64,000 nucleotides of DNA from Strongylocentrotus purpuratus (GCF_000002235.5 NW_022145610.1:30932306-30996305), one strand, 5' to 3'; counted from the first letter of the stretch, positions 1 to 11,262 are shown. Numbers and translations are program-made. Notes: a model not told the origin generated them from the sequence alone.

Positions 1-506
1 ACTGGACAGTCCAAAATCTTTAATTCATTACTCAACTTTTACTGAAGATTTAATATAGATTATATGATACCGGTATTCATGATTTTACTTGATGTTTGGG
101 CATCCATGCCTAAATAGTGCAGTAAAACAAGTTGTGTTTCACATTTTGTTGGTCCTTATTTATGACCAAATCGATGTTAAAAATACAAACTAAGCTTGAT
201 ACTGCAACCTTGCAACAGAAAATTATATTAACCAAGCAATGTGGAATGTAACAGAACCCCCCTTCCCCCCCCCCCCTCCCCCCTCAAAAAAAAAAAACAG
301 AAAAAGAAGAAGAAAGTAAGAATGAATAACATCAGATAAATTAAAATAAATTTAAAATGTAAAAATAACCACATTCCAAATATGGTAACTGATTGGATAA
401 CTATCTGCTGAGAGCCAGTAGGGTATTCTCTATATGTTAAAAACAAATATATCTAATTAAAAATCCTTCTTGCTCTCCAGCAATATAAAATAAACCATGT
501 ATGCAA
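1..506. other. AT-rich noncoding sequence at the left edge
   Basis: No supported gene. It holds a poly-C tract running into poly-A at about 256-298 and one arm of the dispersed short hairpin repeat at about 400-430 (GAGAGCCAGTAGGGTATT). It would lie downstream of the candidate terminal segment of the minus-strand gene. Confidence 0.5.
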
Positions 507-641
507 TCAGATTAAGATGTGAAACAACCAGAGTGAAAGAGAACCTCGGACGAATTCAACGAAGAAACGTCTAGCCTGTGCTGGAGCAGGCGGTCCCACC
601 AAGGAATATCGGTTCAGCAAACTAGAGATTAAGCGCACCCA
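507..641 (-). CDS. Candidate terminal coding segment of the minus-strand gene
   Basis: On the minus strand a good acceptor (pyrimidines, then TTTAGTTACAG) ends at 642. It is followed by one open frame of 44 codons that begins WVRLISSLLNRYSLVGPP and stops with TGA at 507-509. The two other frames stop within the first seven codons. It starts in phase 0, which fits the phase-0 end of the exon at 2269-2361, so it could be the last coding exon. No good donor was seen inside it, and no AATAAA was confirmed close by. GC content is higher than the flanks. The encoded peptide is arginine-rich and partly hydrophobic and I do not recognise it. A chance open frame in a conserved noncoding island is the main alternative. 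Confidence 0.28.
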   Translation of the reverse strand, partial: WVRLISSLLNRYSLVGPPAPAQARRFFVEFVRGSLSLWLFHILI

Positions 642-1204
642 CTGTAACTAAAGAATGAGATTGCATATCCAATGTATTCATTTGACTTTTAAATCAGGTC
701 TGGCCGATAAGCGAGGGCTATTTCAGTTGCATCTAATCGAGGAACGTGTTATAGGTTTCCTTCTTAGGTTCACGATGATGATGGAAACCCATTAACTTGG
801 CCTTAAGAAAACAATCTAAATGCGATAGGTGCTTACTAACTAACCGCTTAGTGTTATAGATATACATTACACACGTACAAGAGATTTTGCCAAGATTATC
901 GGATGCTTATTGTCGATTACGCATGCAATAGAGTTACCTATATTACGAAATGCTTCAGCAAAATGGAGATTTTGTCTTCTTTCTCCTCGTAAATAAAATC
1001 TTGAGTAGAAAGGTGAATGGGTAATTTGGGCAAACAGAAATTAGGCTTTCTAACCTCATGTGTACTACTAAAAAGCTTTTTCTGAATTTCAAAGAGAAAA
1101 TTTGATATTGATAATCCTTTGATTTAGAGTAGGCTTTTCTTCATCATTCTATGTTCTTTAATTTCTTTTATCCCCTTAAATCATTATATTTTTCTGCCTT
1201 TATC

Positions 1205-1205
<1 letters not shown>

Positions 1206-1249
<44 letters not shown>
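1206..1249. repeat. (CT)n microsatellite
   Basis: Nearly pure CT dinucleotide repeat of about 44 bp with one TTT interruption. Confidence 0.95.
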
Positions 1250-1626
1250 ATTCACTGTCACTATGTCATCTTAATGCTATATCATAATTCTAATAACCTT
1301 TGGAAAAAACAATAACAGTAGTCACACATTTATCAAAGTTACATCCTGATGGCAATAAACCTCATCGACTATTTAAAAAATCATGCCATTAAAAAATCTC
1401 TTGGAAATGAATTCTGCATGACCTGCTTTCTCTATAATAAATAGTCCCACATGGACACTAGACTAAGTCTTTAGAGCCTAATTGACTCATTTTTCAAACC
1501 TTGTAAAATGAATATGTAGCCTCTCATTATCCTAGAGTCATAATAAAAGGAAAAAAAATTACAATGGATGCAACGCTGCATTTATTTGAAGTACTCATTC
1601 AGTTGCTGAATATCATTAGATGTTTG

Positions 1627-1834
1627 ATGATGATGATGATTTTACCTGACTGCTAAGAAAGCATGTATATGCTTTAAGTAAACAACTAGGAGACTGACCG
1701 ATTTAGTTTCGTTCTGAGGGACTTGGTAATTAGAATTAATTAATTACCAAAGGGCACAAGCGCATTGACTTGGTTTTAAACCAGGGACCCTCCCGTTTAC
1801 GAGACCACTGCTCTAACCCACTGCATGAGCCATG
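1627..1834 (-). mobile_element. tRNA-headed SINE, reverse orientation
   Basis: Read on the minus strand it starts with a tRNA-like head (GGCTCATGCAGTGGGTTAGA, then a degenerate B-box-like CTGGTTTAAAACC) and runs to a 3' part ending GCTTTCTTAGCAGTCAGG, then AAAATCATCATC. The same 3' end occurs in the SINE at 41955-42170, so the two are one family. The trinucleotide tail lies at the left end, as expected for a minus-strand insertion. It is an old copy: the A/B boxes have drifted and are probably not promoters. Confidence 0.7.
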
Positions 1835-1979
1835 TATTTAAACAAGTTTAGCCTCTTCTTTTGTTATAGTATTCCTATGGTATTTCCTTTCAGTGATGTC
1901 CTTTGTGACAAGATTGAACTTGTTCATTTATTATGATAAATATAATAGCCGAACTCAATCCCAAAACATCTAACATATA

Positions 1980-2136
1980 CAGTGAATCCTGCCTATAAAG
2001 ACCACCCAAGGGAGACAAGAAAAGTGGTCTTTATAGGCAGGTGCCTATCATACGTGTTTCAATGAGAAACTATTTTCAAGGGAAGCAAAAAAATGTGGTC
2101 TTTGTAGACAGGTGGTCACTAAAGCAGGTTTGAATG
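1980..2136. mobile_element. TA-flanked MITE (Tc1/mariner-pogo style)
   Basis: It starts CAGTGAATCCTGCC and ends GCAGGTTTGAATG, imperfect inverted repeats, with TA on both sides (1978-1979 and 2137-2138). Inside, the words AAAGACCACCCAAGGGA and GTGGTCTTTATAGGCAGG repeat in both orientations. A second member lies at 48139-48241. TA target duplication and CAGT...ACTG ends are typical of Tc1/mariner-pogo non-autonomous elements; the exact family was not checked. Confidence 0.7.
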
Positions 2137-2268
2137 TACCGGTAGTACTACAAACCTCTGTATACGTGCCTTGAGACGACGTCATGACTGTACTCTAGGC
2201 CACTTCAATGACCTTGTACAACCAAGAGTGCTTTGTTTTTATTCTGTACATGTCTTACGTGCACTCAC
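2137..2268. other. Intronic sequence downstream of the 2269-2361 exon
   Basis: Unique-looking sequence that follows the donor of the 31-codon exon on the minus strand. No other feature seen. Confidence 0.4.
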
Positions 2269-2361
2269 CTTAGTATTAGGAGCGGAGGCTATGCTGTTTC
2301 CATGGAAACTGCTCGTTGACGGCTGATCCTCACTGTCATCTTGAGCGGAGGAGGACCGGAG
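2269..2361 (-). CDS. Internal coding exon (31 codons), serine/acid-rich
   Basis: On the minus strand an excellent acceptor (TTTTCTCGTCTCCACAG, preceded by a branch-like CTGAC) is followed by exactly 93 nt and then a consensus donor AAG|GTGAGT. Only one frame is open across it; the two others hit stops. That frame is phase 0 at both ends and reads LRSSSAQDDSEDQPSTSS and then a short tail ending NTK. The composition is typical of a disordered cytoplasmic segment with casein-kinase-like S/T-x-x-D/E sites (inference). Its phase-0 start fits the end of the candidate membrane-spanning exon at 11375-11525. It is the downstream exon with the best splice sites in the window. Membership in the same gene as 49613-50983 is inferred from strand and phase only. 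Confidence 0.68.
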
Positions 2362-3118
2362 CTGTGGAGACGAGAAAATGTCAGAGCAAATGTCATCAGA
2401 GAGTTCTCATGAAAGAACGAGAAGTAATTCTTATATTGAATCTTATTCAGTTGGCTACTTGAGTGAATGATATACAATTTCAACAGCTCTCCACCGATAT
2501 GATTCTAATAAGCCATGTATACAGAATTGGCAAGTGTTGTATTAATGAAAAACAATTTGTTATTTTTCTTATCTCTTGCACAGATGACCTCCATAATTTG
2601 TTTACTGAAAAACAATTTTGTAAAGGTTACTTGGCTTTTGAACTATTGTTTTGAAAATACTCGAGTATCAGAAATTGATTAAATTATTAACTTGCCAAGA
2701 ACTAAATGTTGTCATTGCCGTAGGTTTAATATGGGCACCCTACTTTGTCTGTAGGCATTGGATTAAAGTCAGAATAATTAGTATAACACCATTCCTGAAA
2801 AGATCCTAAAGATACATATTTGTGAATCATAATGTAGAAAGGAATACAATAACTTTCTTATCACTATATTTGATCACAATTATGCTTTTCAAACCACCCA
2901 CAATCCACTACTTAATTTCTCCACTTTTCACACCTCCAACTTGCCCCTGCATGAATTTCATCATTTACATCATCAGCATCAGCAACACCACAAACACAAT
3001 CTATTATATCTATCTAAGAGCAAACCAATCAACAAATGAATTATGATAATTGCATATCTCTGGAAAGAAATAACTTTATAAGAATTCAAATGGTTTTAAG
3101 GACTGAAGAAGATAAAAC
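2362..3118. other. AT-rich intronic sequence
   Basis: No gene or clear repeat. A degenerate copy of a short dispersed repeat (GCCGTAGGTTTAATATGGGC...) lies at about 2700-2770 and resembles the TTAA-ended element at 8743-8822. Confidence 0.4.
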
Positions 3119-3206
3119 ATGATGACTGATAGTGATGATGATGATGATGGTGAAGACGATGATGATGATGATGATGATGATGGTGATGATGGTGATGATG
3201 ATACTT

Positions 3207-3238
<32 letters not shown>

Positions 3239-3540
3239 GATGATGGTGATAACAATGATGATGATGACGAAGATTACGATGATGGTGATGGTAATGATGA
3301 TGATAATGACAGTGTAAATGATAACTGGTCCTCTGGTTGTTATTAATCATGATGATGATGTTGATGATGATAGTGATAATGCATGACAATGGTGACAAAG
3401 ATGATGATAGTGGTAGTGGTGGTGGAGGTGGAGGTGGTGGTAGTGATGATAATGATGATGGTGATGATTTTATGATGATGATGATGAGAAATGATATCAT
3501 TATGGGCATTGTTGTTGATGTTGTTGGTGATTTATGGTGA
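3119..3540. repeat. (GAT/ATG)n trinucleotide array, interrupted
   Basis: Roughly 420 bp of GAT-type trinucleotides with GGT, GAC and AAT variants. All frames stay open through it and would read as poly-Asp, poly-Met or poly-His, which is simple-sequence artefact rather than protein. Confidence 0.95.
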
Positions 3541-4080
3541 GGTTAATGATAAATAATGATGATAATTACACTAATGACAGTTCGAGTAATGTTAAGGATT
3601 ATAAAAACAGGTGTTAGCAATTATAGTTTGGTTTTATCGATACCAAGGGCAAAGTCAAAATATTTTGAGCATGACCCTTACAAACTTTGCCCATACAGTA
3701 TCAAAGAAATCGATTCCATCCTCATAACAGTACAGAAGGTTCAATACTAAATGGCAATCAATCTGAACAGAATTCCACCACCGAACACTTTGACCATGTC
3801 AACATGCCGATGCACAGATTTTTATCACCCTCGCCCCATTCTGAAATCTACCTCTTCATGGTCACCCGTGGTATGTTTCTAGAAAGAGCATTCGTATTAT
3901 TTTTTGTCAGACGATTCTTCCTGCATATTCATGAGTTTTCTTTATCTATGGGTCAATCGATAGTGATCAGTTGTATCAGATTGTTAAAGCACAAGATGGG
4001 GACATGCAAGAGCTACCGCAAGGATGGATGAGATTTACTGGGAGATAAAGAAGATGGAGACAGATAGAGAAAGAGCGGAA
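3541..4080. other. Unassigned noncoding sequence
   Basis: Mixed-complexity sequence between two simple-repeat domains. Short open frames are present, but none has splice sites or recognisable protein content. Confidence 0.4.
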
Positions 4081-4094
4081 GAGAGGGTGTATGA

Positions 4095-4117
4095 CAGAGG
4101 GGGAGAGAGAGAGAGGG

Positions 4118-4150
<33 letters not shown>

Positions 4151-4184
4151 AGGGAGGGAGAGAGAGAGAGAGAGAGAGGAGGAA

Positions 4185-4233
<49 letters not shown>

Positions 4234-4328
4234 ACAGACAAACAGACAGAGACAGAGAGAGAGAGAGAGAGAGGGAAGAAAAGGTTAGGGAAAAGAAAAG
4301 GGAAAAGAAAAGGTAAGAGAGAGAGACA
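4095..4328. repeat. (GA)n microsatellite with poly-G interruption
   Basis: GA dinucleotides with GGGGGGGGAGGGAGGG and AAACAGACA interruptions. Confidence 0.95.
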
Positions 4329-4429
4329 GAGGACACAGAAAAATGGAAAGAGTTAGATCTGTTCAGAGTCTGAAGGGCGTTCATGCTGTTATCTGTTTCA
4401 ACCTGCTATAAAAAAGTATTACATCTACG

Positions 4430-5313
4430 TTTAAATGTCAAGATAAATACTAGGATTGCACAGACTATCAAAAACCAACTCATGGGCAACATGACTGCCT
4501 GATTGCTTCGCCGAGAGACATTGAGTTGGATTACGTAATATGACATTGGGACGAAGGCACAATTCGTTATGTGACGCACGGAGGCTATTGAAAATAGCGT
4601 TCTGTTGATTTCTCGCGAGTAATTGCGTCAAACGAACAGAGAAAATCATTTGGCATTTCCTGATATATTTCAAAGGGGAAGGCCCTTATATTACTAGACA
4701 GAAAATTCAGAGAAGAGGATCAGTGAATGTTTGACTAAATCCAATACGGGAATTTTTTTAAATCAATTTTTAATTTGTGATTGTTAAACACAAACTGGCA
4801 ACTATAGGATACTTTGCAAGCTCATCTTCCATTTGTTTTGTGCTGAACTTTCTAGAATTCTAATTTTTGTTTTTTGGTTTGTAATCAATGTCATTTGTAC
4901 TATACTGCGTTTTATGATTTTTCATTGAATTTAACTTTGTATATCACTGTAAAAATTACTTAATTACTTTGTTATCTTCGTTATGCTCTCCATATTTCAT
5001 TAAAGCTGTTCAATAGATAAATTACTAGGCATATGTTTGTCCATATTCTGTATATCAGTGACCAAGAAAATGGGAATATATTCAATTTGTAGTGGGAGAG
5101 ATACATGCACAATTGTACTCACGAGGTAAAATAAATGGGAGAGATGCTCGCAAGGCACAATTTAAAAAAGTTGTCAATTTTCGCTAGATCAGTTACACCT
5201 TTAAAACTATGTAATTTTCTCATCAGTAAAGCATTTTCCCTAAATTTCCAATGATCAACTTGAATCTTGTTATGTTCTAATAAATCTATTCCCCAAGGTA
5301 AGGTATGATTCCT
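4430..5313. other. Noncoding, AT-rich stretch
   Basis: No gene recognised. A minus-strand GTGAGT donor-like site occurs at about 5116, next to an open frame that runs into the MITE at 5314. It has no acceptor, so it was not called an exon. Confidence 0.4.
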
Positions 5314-5611
5314 GGGGAGTGTTTCACAAAGATCTGAAGTTGAACTTGAAATTAACAATTATGGAAAGCCGTTAGGATCCATGAAAATATTTTGTACAAG
5401 TTATTTTTAAAAGGCATAAAATGCTAATTCAAACCATTCATATTTTCTATTATCAAGGAGATTTCATGTTCTTGATGTGGAATTTATAAAAAATCTAAAA
5501 AAATGAATCTCCCTTTTGAATATATTTTATTTAAGGTTACAAATGGTTCTCCATAATTTTTAAGTCCAACTTAGAGTTAAATCCAACTTAGGATCTTTGT
5601 GAAACACCCCC
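5314..5611. mobile_element. MITE with GTGTTTCACAAAGATC terminal inverted repeats
   Basis: The left end GGGGAGTGTTTCACAAAGAT is the inverse of the right end ATCTTTGTGAAACACCCCC. Subterminal AAGTTGRA words recur in both orientations. Length is about 298 bp with no coding capacity. Other palindromic elements with a related GTTTCACRAA end lie at 28857-29007 and 37648-37795. No unambiguous target duplication was found. Confidence 0.75.
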
Positions 5612-5739
5612 TGTACTTAACCTCCAGACATGACAGAATTCCATATCCAACGGCTTAAAGCCCACCTGATGTCTCTGTGTTCTTCCACCTTCAAGCAAGA
5701 CATCCCTTTAATAAGCTTAACAGCAAAACATCCATCTCA

Positions 5740-6130
5740 GTTGCAATTACGCCCTCGTACCCGCCGAATCCTTGGCCCTCATTAGAGATGGGAGATAATT
5801 GAGAGGGGGCGGGGTCCACTGAGGGATCCCCCAAATGAGACTATGATGGCACCTCCTAACAGACCTTAATCGGAACTGACCTAGAAAGGCGAAGGCGAGC
5901 CACGATAAATCAATATTTGTATTTAGCCGAGGAGGTATAAAGTGGGAAAGGCGGCCCGGGCTCCCAGAGCTAATCTATTTTTGTGAGTTTCTTTCCCGAT
6001 CCGATTCTTTATGGAGGTCTGTTTACAAACAGACTTCAAGGGTGATCTTACATAGTATGTATATTCATCAGTGATCCAAGTTGAATCCATGTCTTTGAAC
6101 TGAGGAAGGAGATCATTGGTGTTGAGAATT
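5740..6130. promoter_or_regulatory. Candidate cis-regulatory island
   Basis: A GC-richer block inside AT-rich intron with CCCTCATTAGAGATGGGAGA, GATAA, a TATAAAG word at about 5938, a Zn-finger-like GAGGGGGCGGGG and a forkhead-like near-palindrome TCTGTTTACAAACAGA at about 6018. No coding frame fits. The regulatory role is inferred from composition and motif clustering only. Confidence 0.3.
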
Positions 6131-7076
6131 AATCTCAAGACACTGGGAATGTATAGAGTGAGCTACCACAGTGTTCAGACTACCAAAATTTAATTTATGG
6201 CTACTTGAAAGCCATTTTTAGTAATTGAAATCGTATATATGCAGTCTGAACGTCTTGTAATGAAAAACCAATAAAATGCATGTTTGAGCATCCTTTCTCG
6301 GTACAATTCTTTCTCTTTGTATTTGTATTCATTGGGGAGAGTAAAGGGATAGATGGACAGCACTTCTAAAGCTAGGAAATCTTCTGTTCTCCTCAGTTTT
6401 GTCCTGGTCAACTTTTATCTAGACCTGCTGACAAAAAATAAGCTCAGCTGATGACCTAAAAACCACACATTACCATTTCTAATTTATGTGCAGATTTTTT
6501 TCCATAGACCGCTAGAACTCATGAAGGCAATATGTATTCTCTGCTCCTTACGTTTTCCTTCAATCCTTCCCTGAACTGTTTTCACACCTTGGCTTTTCAA
6601 CATGCTTCATTGATGATCGAATAAATCACAAATTTCCCTTGCTAATTCTTGTTACGATTCTCTGACTTGGTATGATAAAAAATATAACCTGGAAAGGCAT
6701 GAAATGACGTGGACCGTCCACACTCCTAATGCTCAAGTATTAGATTTCCTTTTCAGCTCCTGTCACATATTATACACGTTATCGTTAATATGTTATGCAG
6801 AATTGATGAATAAAGTAAAAACAATATTTTTTTCTAAAAATTATAATGCTTATCCAGGCATATGAACAAGTATGCTTCATTAATGATCAAACCACACATT
6901 TTGTATTACTGCACAATAAGTCTTGTTGCAATGCTTCCTCATATTTCTCTTTAGCATGGAGAAGTGAAAAGCAGTGGAGAGTGTGTTCACATGTATGAAC
7001 CAAAGATGTAAAACCAGAAACTTTCAAGAATCATTAACCGATTGAGTGCTGAATTTTTTCATTCCCGTAGGTTTTA
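6131..7076. other. AT-rich intronic sequence
   Basis: No gene. At 7034-7076 it contains the left half of the short dispersed repeat (TTAACCGATTGAGTGCTGAA), interrupted by the element that starts at 7077. Confidence 0.4.
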
Positions 7077-8124
7077 GGGTACGTTTATGCTCAATTTTGA
7101 AGACAGAACGTGCGATTTGAAACGCTCATCGTAATCACAGTTCCACGGTGTACTGTTTATGCTCACTTCTCTGGCTCCTCCAGGCATGATTCTGGCTCTG
7201 CAGCTGGATTCGCAAACCTGCACTGCGCATGCTACATTGACCCCATTTAAATGCGTTTACAAATGATTGTGCGTTTATGCTTCCCCAGAATCGCAGATCC
7301 AAAGCGCACCTTCTGTGACTTTACGATCGGCGATTATGATCGCTGTTTTTCGGTGATTCTACAAAAATGAGAAAGGACGCAACCGTGATTTGAACTAAAC
7401 AGGTAAAGGCCCGGTCCCACTGCACTTACGGATGCAAAGAGGATATAAAACGTAAAAAAATCTTGCCATCCGTTGGAAAACGCTAGGCATCCGTTTTGTA
7501 CTCATTGCATACGTGTTTCATACGCTCTATCCATCGAGCATCCGTCCACTGTGATTTCATCCGCGCAAAAAGTTTTGAGCTGCACAAAACTTTTAGAACG
7601 GATGAACTTCCGCCGTTTACGATGTAAATCCGCGACAAATACGAGCAACAAACGTTCTATGTTCGTTATCATCCGTAAAACGTCCGCTGTATCCTCTCTG
7701 CATCCTCTGGGCATCCTCGCAACTCACATCCGCTGCAGCGGACAACGGAAAGAGGGAGGAAAGATAAGGTACATGGAACGTCTATACATCGGTAGTAGCA
7801 CGGAAATAGAAAGGATGTAAGCGTATGCATCTCGTATATAAAGTATTCAAAGCTGTCATCCACTTCCATCCGCTTTCATTCTCTAGGCTTCCGATGAACA
7901 TCTGTTTAACATCCCCGCTACATACTACCCACGTCCGTTATTTTCCGTTCTGTTTTCGCAAATTTTGTCCATTTCTGGAGCGGATGAATACGGATGGAGC
8001 CACCCCCGAAATTTTGCTCGTCCGCTGTGTCCTTTATACATTCGTTTTGTGTCCATCGGCCAGTGGGACCGGGCCATAACAAATGCCTCATTCTGGCCAG
8101 AAAAAGTTGAGCATAAACGTACCC
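7077..8124. mobile_element. Palindromic DNA element with TTA target duplication (outer member of a nest)
   Basis: Left end GGGTACGTTTATGCTCAA is the exact inverse of right end TTGAGCATAAACGTACCC. TTA flanks both sides (7074-7076 and 8125-8127). Without the inner insertion it is about 380 bp and noncoding. A three-base TWA duplication points to PIF/Harbinger-type mobilisation (family knowledge). The host site is itself an older short repeat. Confidence 0.8.
7407..8076. mobile_element. Inner palindromic element, TAA target duplication
   Basis: Ends GGCCCGGTCCCACTG and CAGTGGGACCGGGCC are perfect inverses. TAA lies at 7404-7406 and 8077-8079, so it too looks Harbinger-like. The roughly 670-bp interior is unusually rich in CATCCG/CGGATG words in both orientations, possibly subterminal transposase-binding repeats. 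Open frames inside do not resemble a transposase. It inserted after the 7077-8124 element. Confidence 0.8.
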
Positions 8125-8129
8125 TTAAT

Positions 8130-8742
8130 CACCCATATCAAGGATTCGCAAGCCCTTAAACAAACTTAGCTCAAACTTTATCTGTATCAGCAAGATGAGT
8201 TTATGGAAGTTTGTGCACAAATTTCAGATCAAAAGACTTTGTGGTTTTCTTTCTGGGCGTGAAAATTGAAGCCCTCATTTAGTACACAACAAATGGGGAG
8301 AATAAATCGCAGCCAGTTGCAAAATTCAATTTGAAAAGAAAAATAAGCGCAATTTTGCTAATAATTACTATTTTGACTAATTTTGACACCATATTTCAAG
8401 GACAATTTTTCAATTATGATTTGTTTACAACTGTTTAGCCCTTTTACAATTTTTGAGATTTGTAACCATGCAAATCCCTGCAACGCTCTTTAAAGAAAGA
8501 GCCATCTGGTTTTAGTAGGCAATGGGTGTACCTATGTTTAACAGTCTTATCTGCTTCAATTTTACAATTTGCTAAATCAATTAGTGTCACTGAATGGTTA
8601 TGCAGCATCTTCACAAGGAAGAATTAATGTATTTCATGAGTGACAAAGATCACAAACATGATAATACTGCAATACAGAGCCTTCCAACAATAAAAACCTC
8701 AATTGAAAATTGACATTCCAACTGATATTCTTCCAAAATGAA
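8130..8742. other. AT-rich noncoding sequence
   Basis: No gene or strong repeat. A fragment of the short dispersed repeat (TTTTAGTAGGCAATGGGTG) lies at about 8511-8529. Confidence 0.4.
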
Positions 8743-8822
8743 TTAACCTGTTGAGTACTGAATTCTCTAATCCCCATAGGCTTAATACATGGAACGCCCG
8801 GTTCCAGTAGGCAATGGGTTAA
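8743..8822. mobile_element. 80-bp TTAA-ended short dispersed repeat
   Basis: It begins TTAACCTGTTGAGTACTGAA and ends GTAGGCAATGGGTTAA, bounded by TTAA on both sides. Degenerate or partial copies are visible near 2700, 7034, 8511, 52590 and 54715. It is too short to encode anything. Origin as a minimal MITE or repeat fragment is inference. Confidence 0.5.
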
Positions 8823-9020
8823 ATAGACCGAGAAAGCTCACAAAATATTTTTTCATAATTTCATGGTTTAATACCAGAACCCAGCCTTCTCTTTAAAAAT
8901 TTGTGAGTGGGTGTATGAAATGTGGCTCTTCAGATTAAAAAAAAGGGGTTAACTTCAGCTTGTAATTAACATGCACCTGCGTCAGACATTCAATTAAGAA
9001 CTCATTTTTTATTCAAAGTG

Positions 9021-9655
9021 AATACCACCGCGAATGTCTGCTAGGATATTAAACTTGCGAATTGGCAACAATTGGTCTTTAAATAAGATTTTACTGAATA
9101 CCACTGCGACTGTCTTCTAGGATATTGAACTTGCAAATTGGCAACACTTGGTCTTACATGAAATTTAATGAATACCACTGCGAATGTCTGCTAGGATATT
9201 GAACTTGCAAATTGGCAACACTCGGCCTTTACATGAAATTTTACTGAATACCACTGCGACTGTCTGCTAGGATATTAAACTTGCAAATTGGCAACACTTG
9301 GCCTTTACATGAGATTTTACTGAATACCACTGTGAATGTCTGCTAGGATATTAAACTTGCAAATTGGCAACACTTGGCCTTTAAATAAGATTTCACAGAA
9401 CACAATTAATTACCCTTTAGGAAATACATAAAATATCTTATTTGCAAAATGCCAAATACTTCGCCTTTACATAAGATTACACAATAAGTACCGTTATCTT
9501 CTAGAGTATTCAACTTGTAAATTGGTAAACCCTGGCCTTTAAACAAGATTTCACTGAATACCACCACTGCCTTCTAGGACGTACGTCAAACATGCAAATT
9601 GGCAATACTTGAACTTTAAACGAGATTTGGCTGAAGACCGTCCCTGCCTTACAGG
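9021..9655. repeat. 76-bp tandem array, about 8 copies
   Basis: Units begin AATACCACTGCGAATGTCTG at 9021, 9097, 9171, 9247 and 9323 (spacing 76, 74, 76, 76), followed by degenerate units at about 9399, 9482 and 9557 and a partial one to about 9655. The left five units are very alike; the right units decay progressively. Confidence 0.92.
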
Positions 9656-10550
9656 TAATGATAGTGGTGATAATGATTACCGGGAGGATGGAGATTGGGG
9701 GAGGGGGGCGGAGACCAGCTGGGGGCTTTTCAGCTTGGTGTGTGTGTACTTTCACGCCTACACGCAGGTCTCCGGGGCAGGGATGCAAGTCACGCAACCT
9801 TTGGAGGCAAATATTGCGAACACGGCGCTCCGACGGCAAAACGTAATTTGATGGAATTCAGGCAAAACTCTAACGTGAGGTTATTAGAGTCATGTACTTG
9901 TTTGGACAGTTTTCATTCTCACCTTTTTTTCCTGATATTTAGATATTCATGTTTCATTTACACATTTTTGTTATCATATGATTAGAGCATTAATTCAAGC
10001 ATTTTACAAAGAGTTAATATCCTTCTGGCTTTCAAAAGATGAAATGCTATGTATGATTAAAATTACTATTCATATTTCTGGTGGAAGCCATAAGAAGCTC
10101 CACTCCCGTCCGTTTCCTTTCAGGGCATAATTTATTTTCAAGGGGCTAAATTGATCACATATTGTCTTTCAAATTGGCAACAATAATATTTATCTCTTAT
10201 TGATACGTTGTTCCAATAAAATGTAACGTCTCTAAAAATAATACACATTGGCAGGAATAGTGTCAAAAAGTAGAAAAATTGCAAATTTTGATTGAAAAAC
10301 AATGAATTTGAATTTCTCAATGTGTTGCCAATTTAAGAATTTTAAAGCTTATTTTCCTTTTTTAAATTTCCTGCCATCAAGGGCAAGATAGTCATGAATC
10401 TAAAATGGAGGCATTATGTGCAGAAATGATTGCTCTTTCTTCTCATGCATCCGGTATAATTTTTAAGGCTCTGAATAAAAAGTTATTGAGCCAAACCACA
10501 AAATGTGTAATGGTGTTGCTAAAGGGTTAATGCCCTGAGCTTTTTTACAT
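9656..10550. other. Noncoding sequence with a G-rich block
   Basis: A short G-rich block (GGGGGAGGGGGGCGGAGACC) at about 9697-9716 follows the tandem array. A hairpin-repeat arm lies at about 10008-10035. Nothing else supported. Confidence 0.4.
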
Positions 10551-10622
10551 ATTCTTTTGGGAGCTAGAATGAGTGTTACAATATATAGTTATAAAGCCTT
10601 TCTGGCTCCGAGCATAGACAAA
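10551..10622. repeat. Member of the dispersed short hairpin family
   Basis: A left arm (GGGAGCTAGAATGAGTGTTA) and an inverse-like right arm (AAAGCCTTTCTGGCTCCGAG) are separated by about 15 bp, giving an imperfect foldback. Confidence 0.5.
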
Positions 10623-10919
10623 TTATGATTTTGTCAGCTGCCCGCAAGAAGGCTGGAATAGCTATGTATTGTCAATGACTGTAATGACCTTCCTGCAGGC
10701 AGCCAGCGATATGCATGTACCTCATTAATGGAAATGCTCAATTTAATTCAAAATCGACAGTATCAACAGAACCTACTGAAATACATAAATCATAAAGAAA
10801 GAAAAAATGATTTGTTGAGAAATAGACAGACATAGTAACAAGATCATGATGAATACTGGTACAAGATAATAGCTAGGTTTGCCTACTTTATACCTCCATA
10901 TTTCTTGATCTTTTAATAT

Positions 10920-11225
10920 CTCTTATTCTCTACCTCTGTTTTCTCCTGTCCTCTTCCCCGCTAAGGCATTTTACCTACCGGTATTCAAATTCCATTCCAC
11001 AACTCCCTACATCCTCTCTCTCTTTCTACCCACATGTATATTTTCTGTTCCCTCTACATCATTCCCTCTCTGGCCTCGGTTCCTTCCTAATTCTCTCTCC
11101 CCCACTCTCTCTATCTCTCCCCTCTCTCTTTCTCTCTCTCTCTCTTCCTCTCTCTCTCCCTCTCCCCACTATTTTAATACTCATCTACCTTGATAATGTT
11201 CTCCCTCTTTCTCACTCACTTGCTT

Positions 11226-11262
<37 letters not shown>

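Noticed and set aside
3096-3540. Long poly-Asp, poly-Met and poly-His open frames
   Set aside because: Direct translation of a GAT/ATG trinucleotide array; open in all frames and without splice or start context.
7473-8159. Open frames of 66-115 codons
   Set aside because: They lie inside the nested palindromic elements, show no transposase motifs and overlap on both strands.
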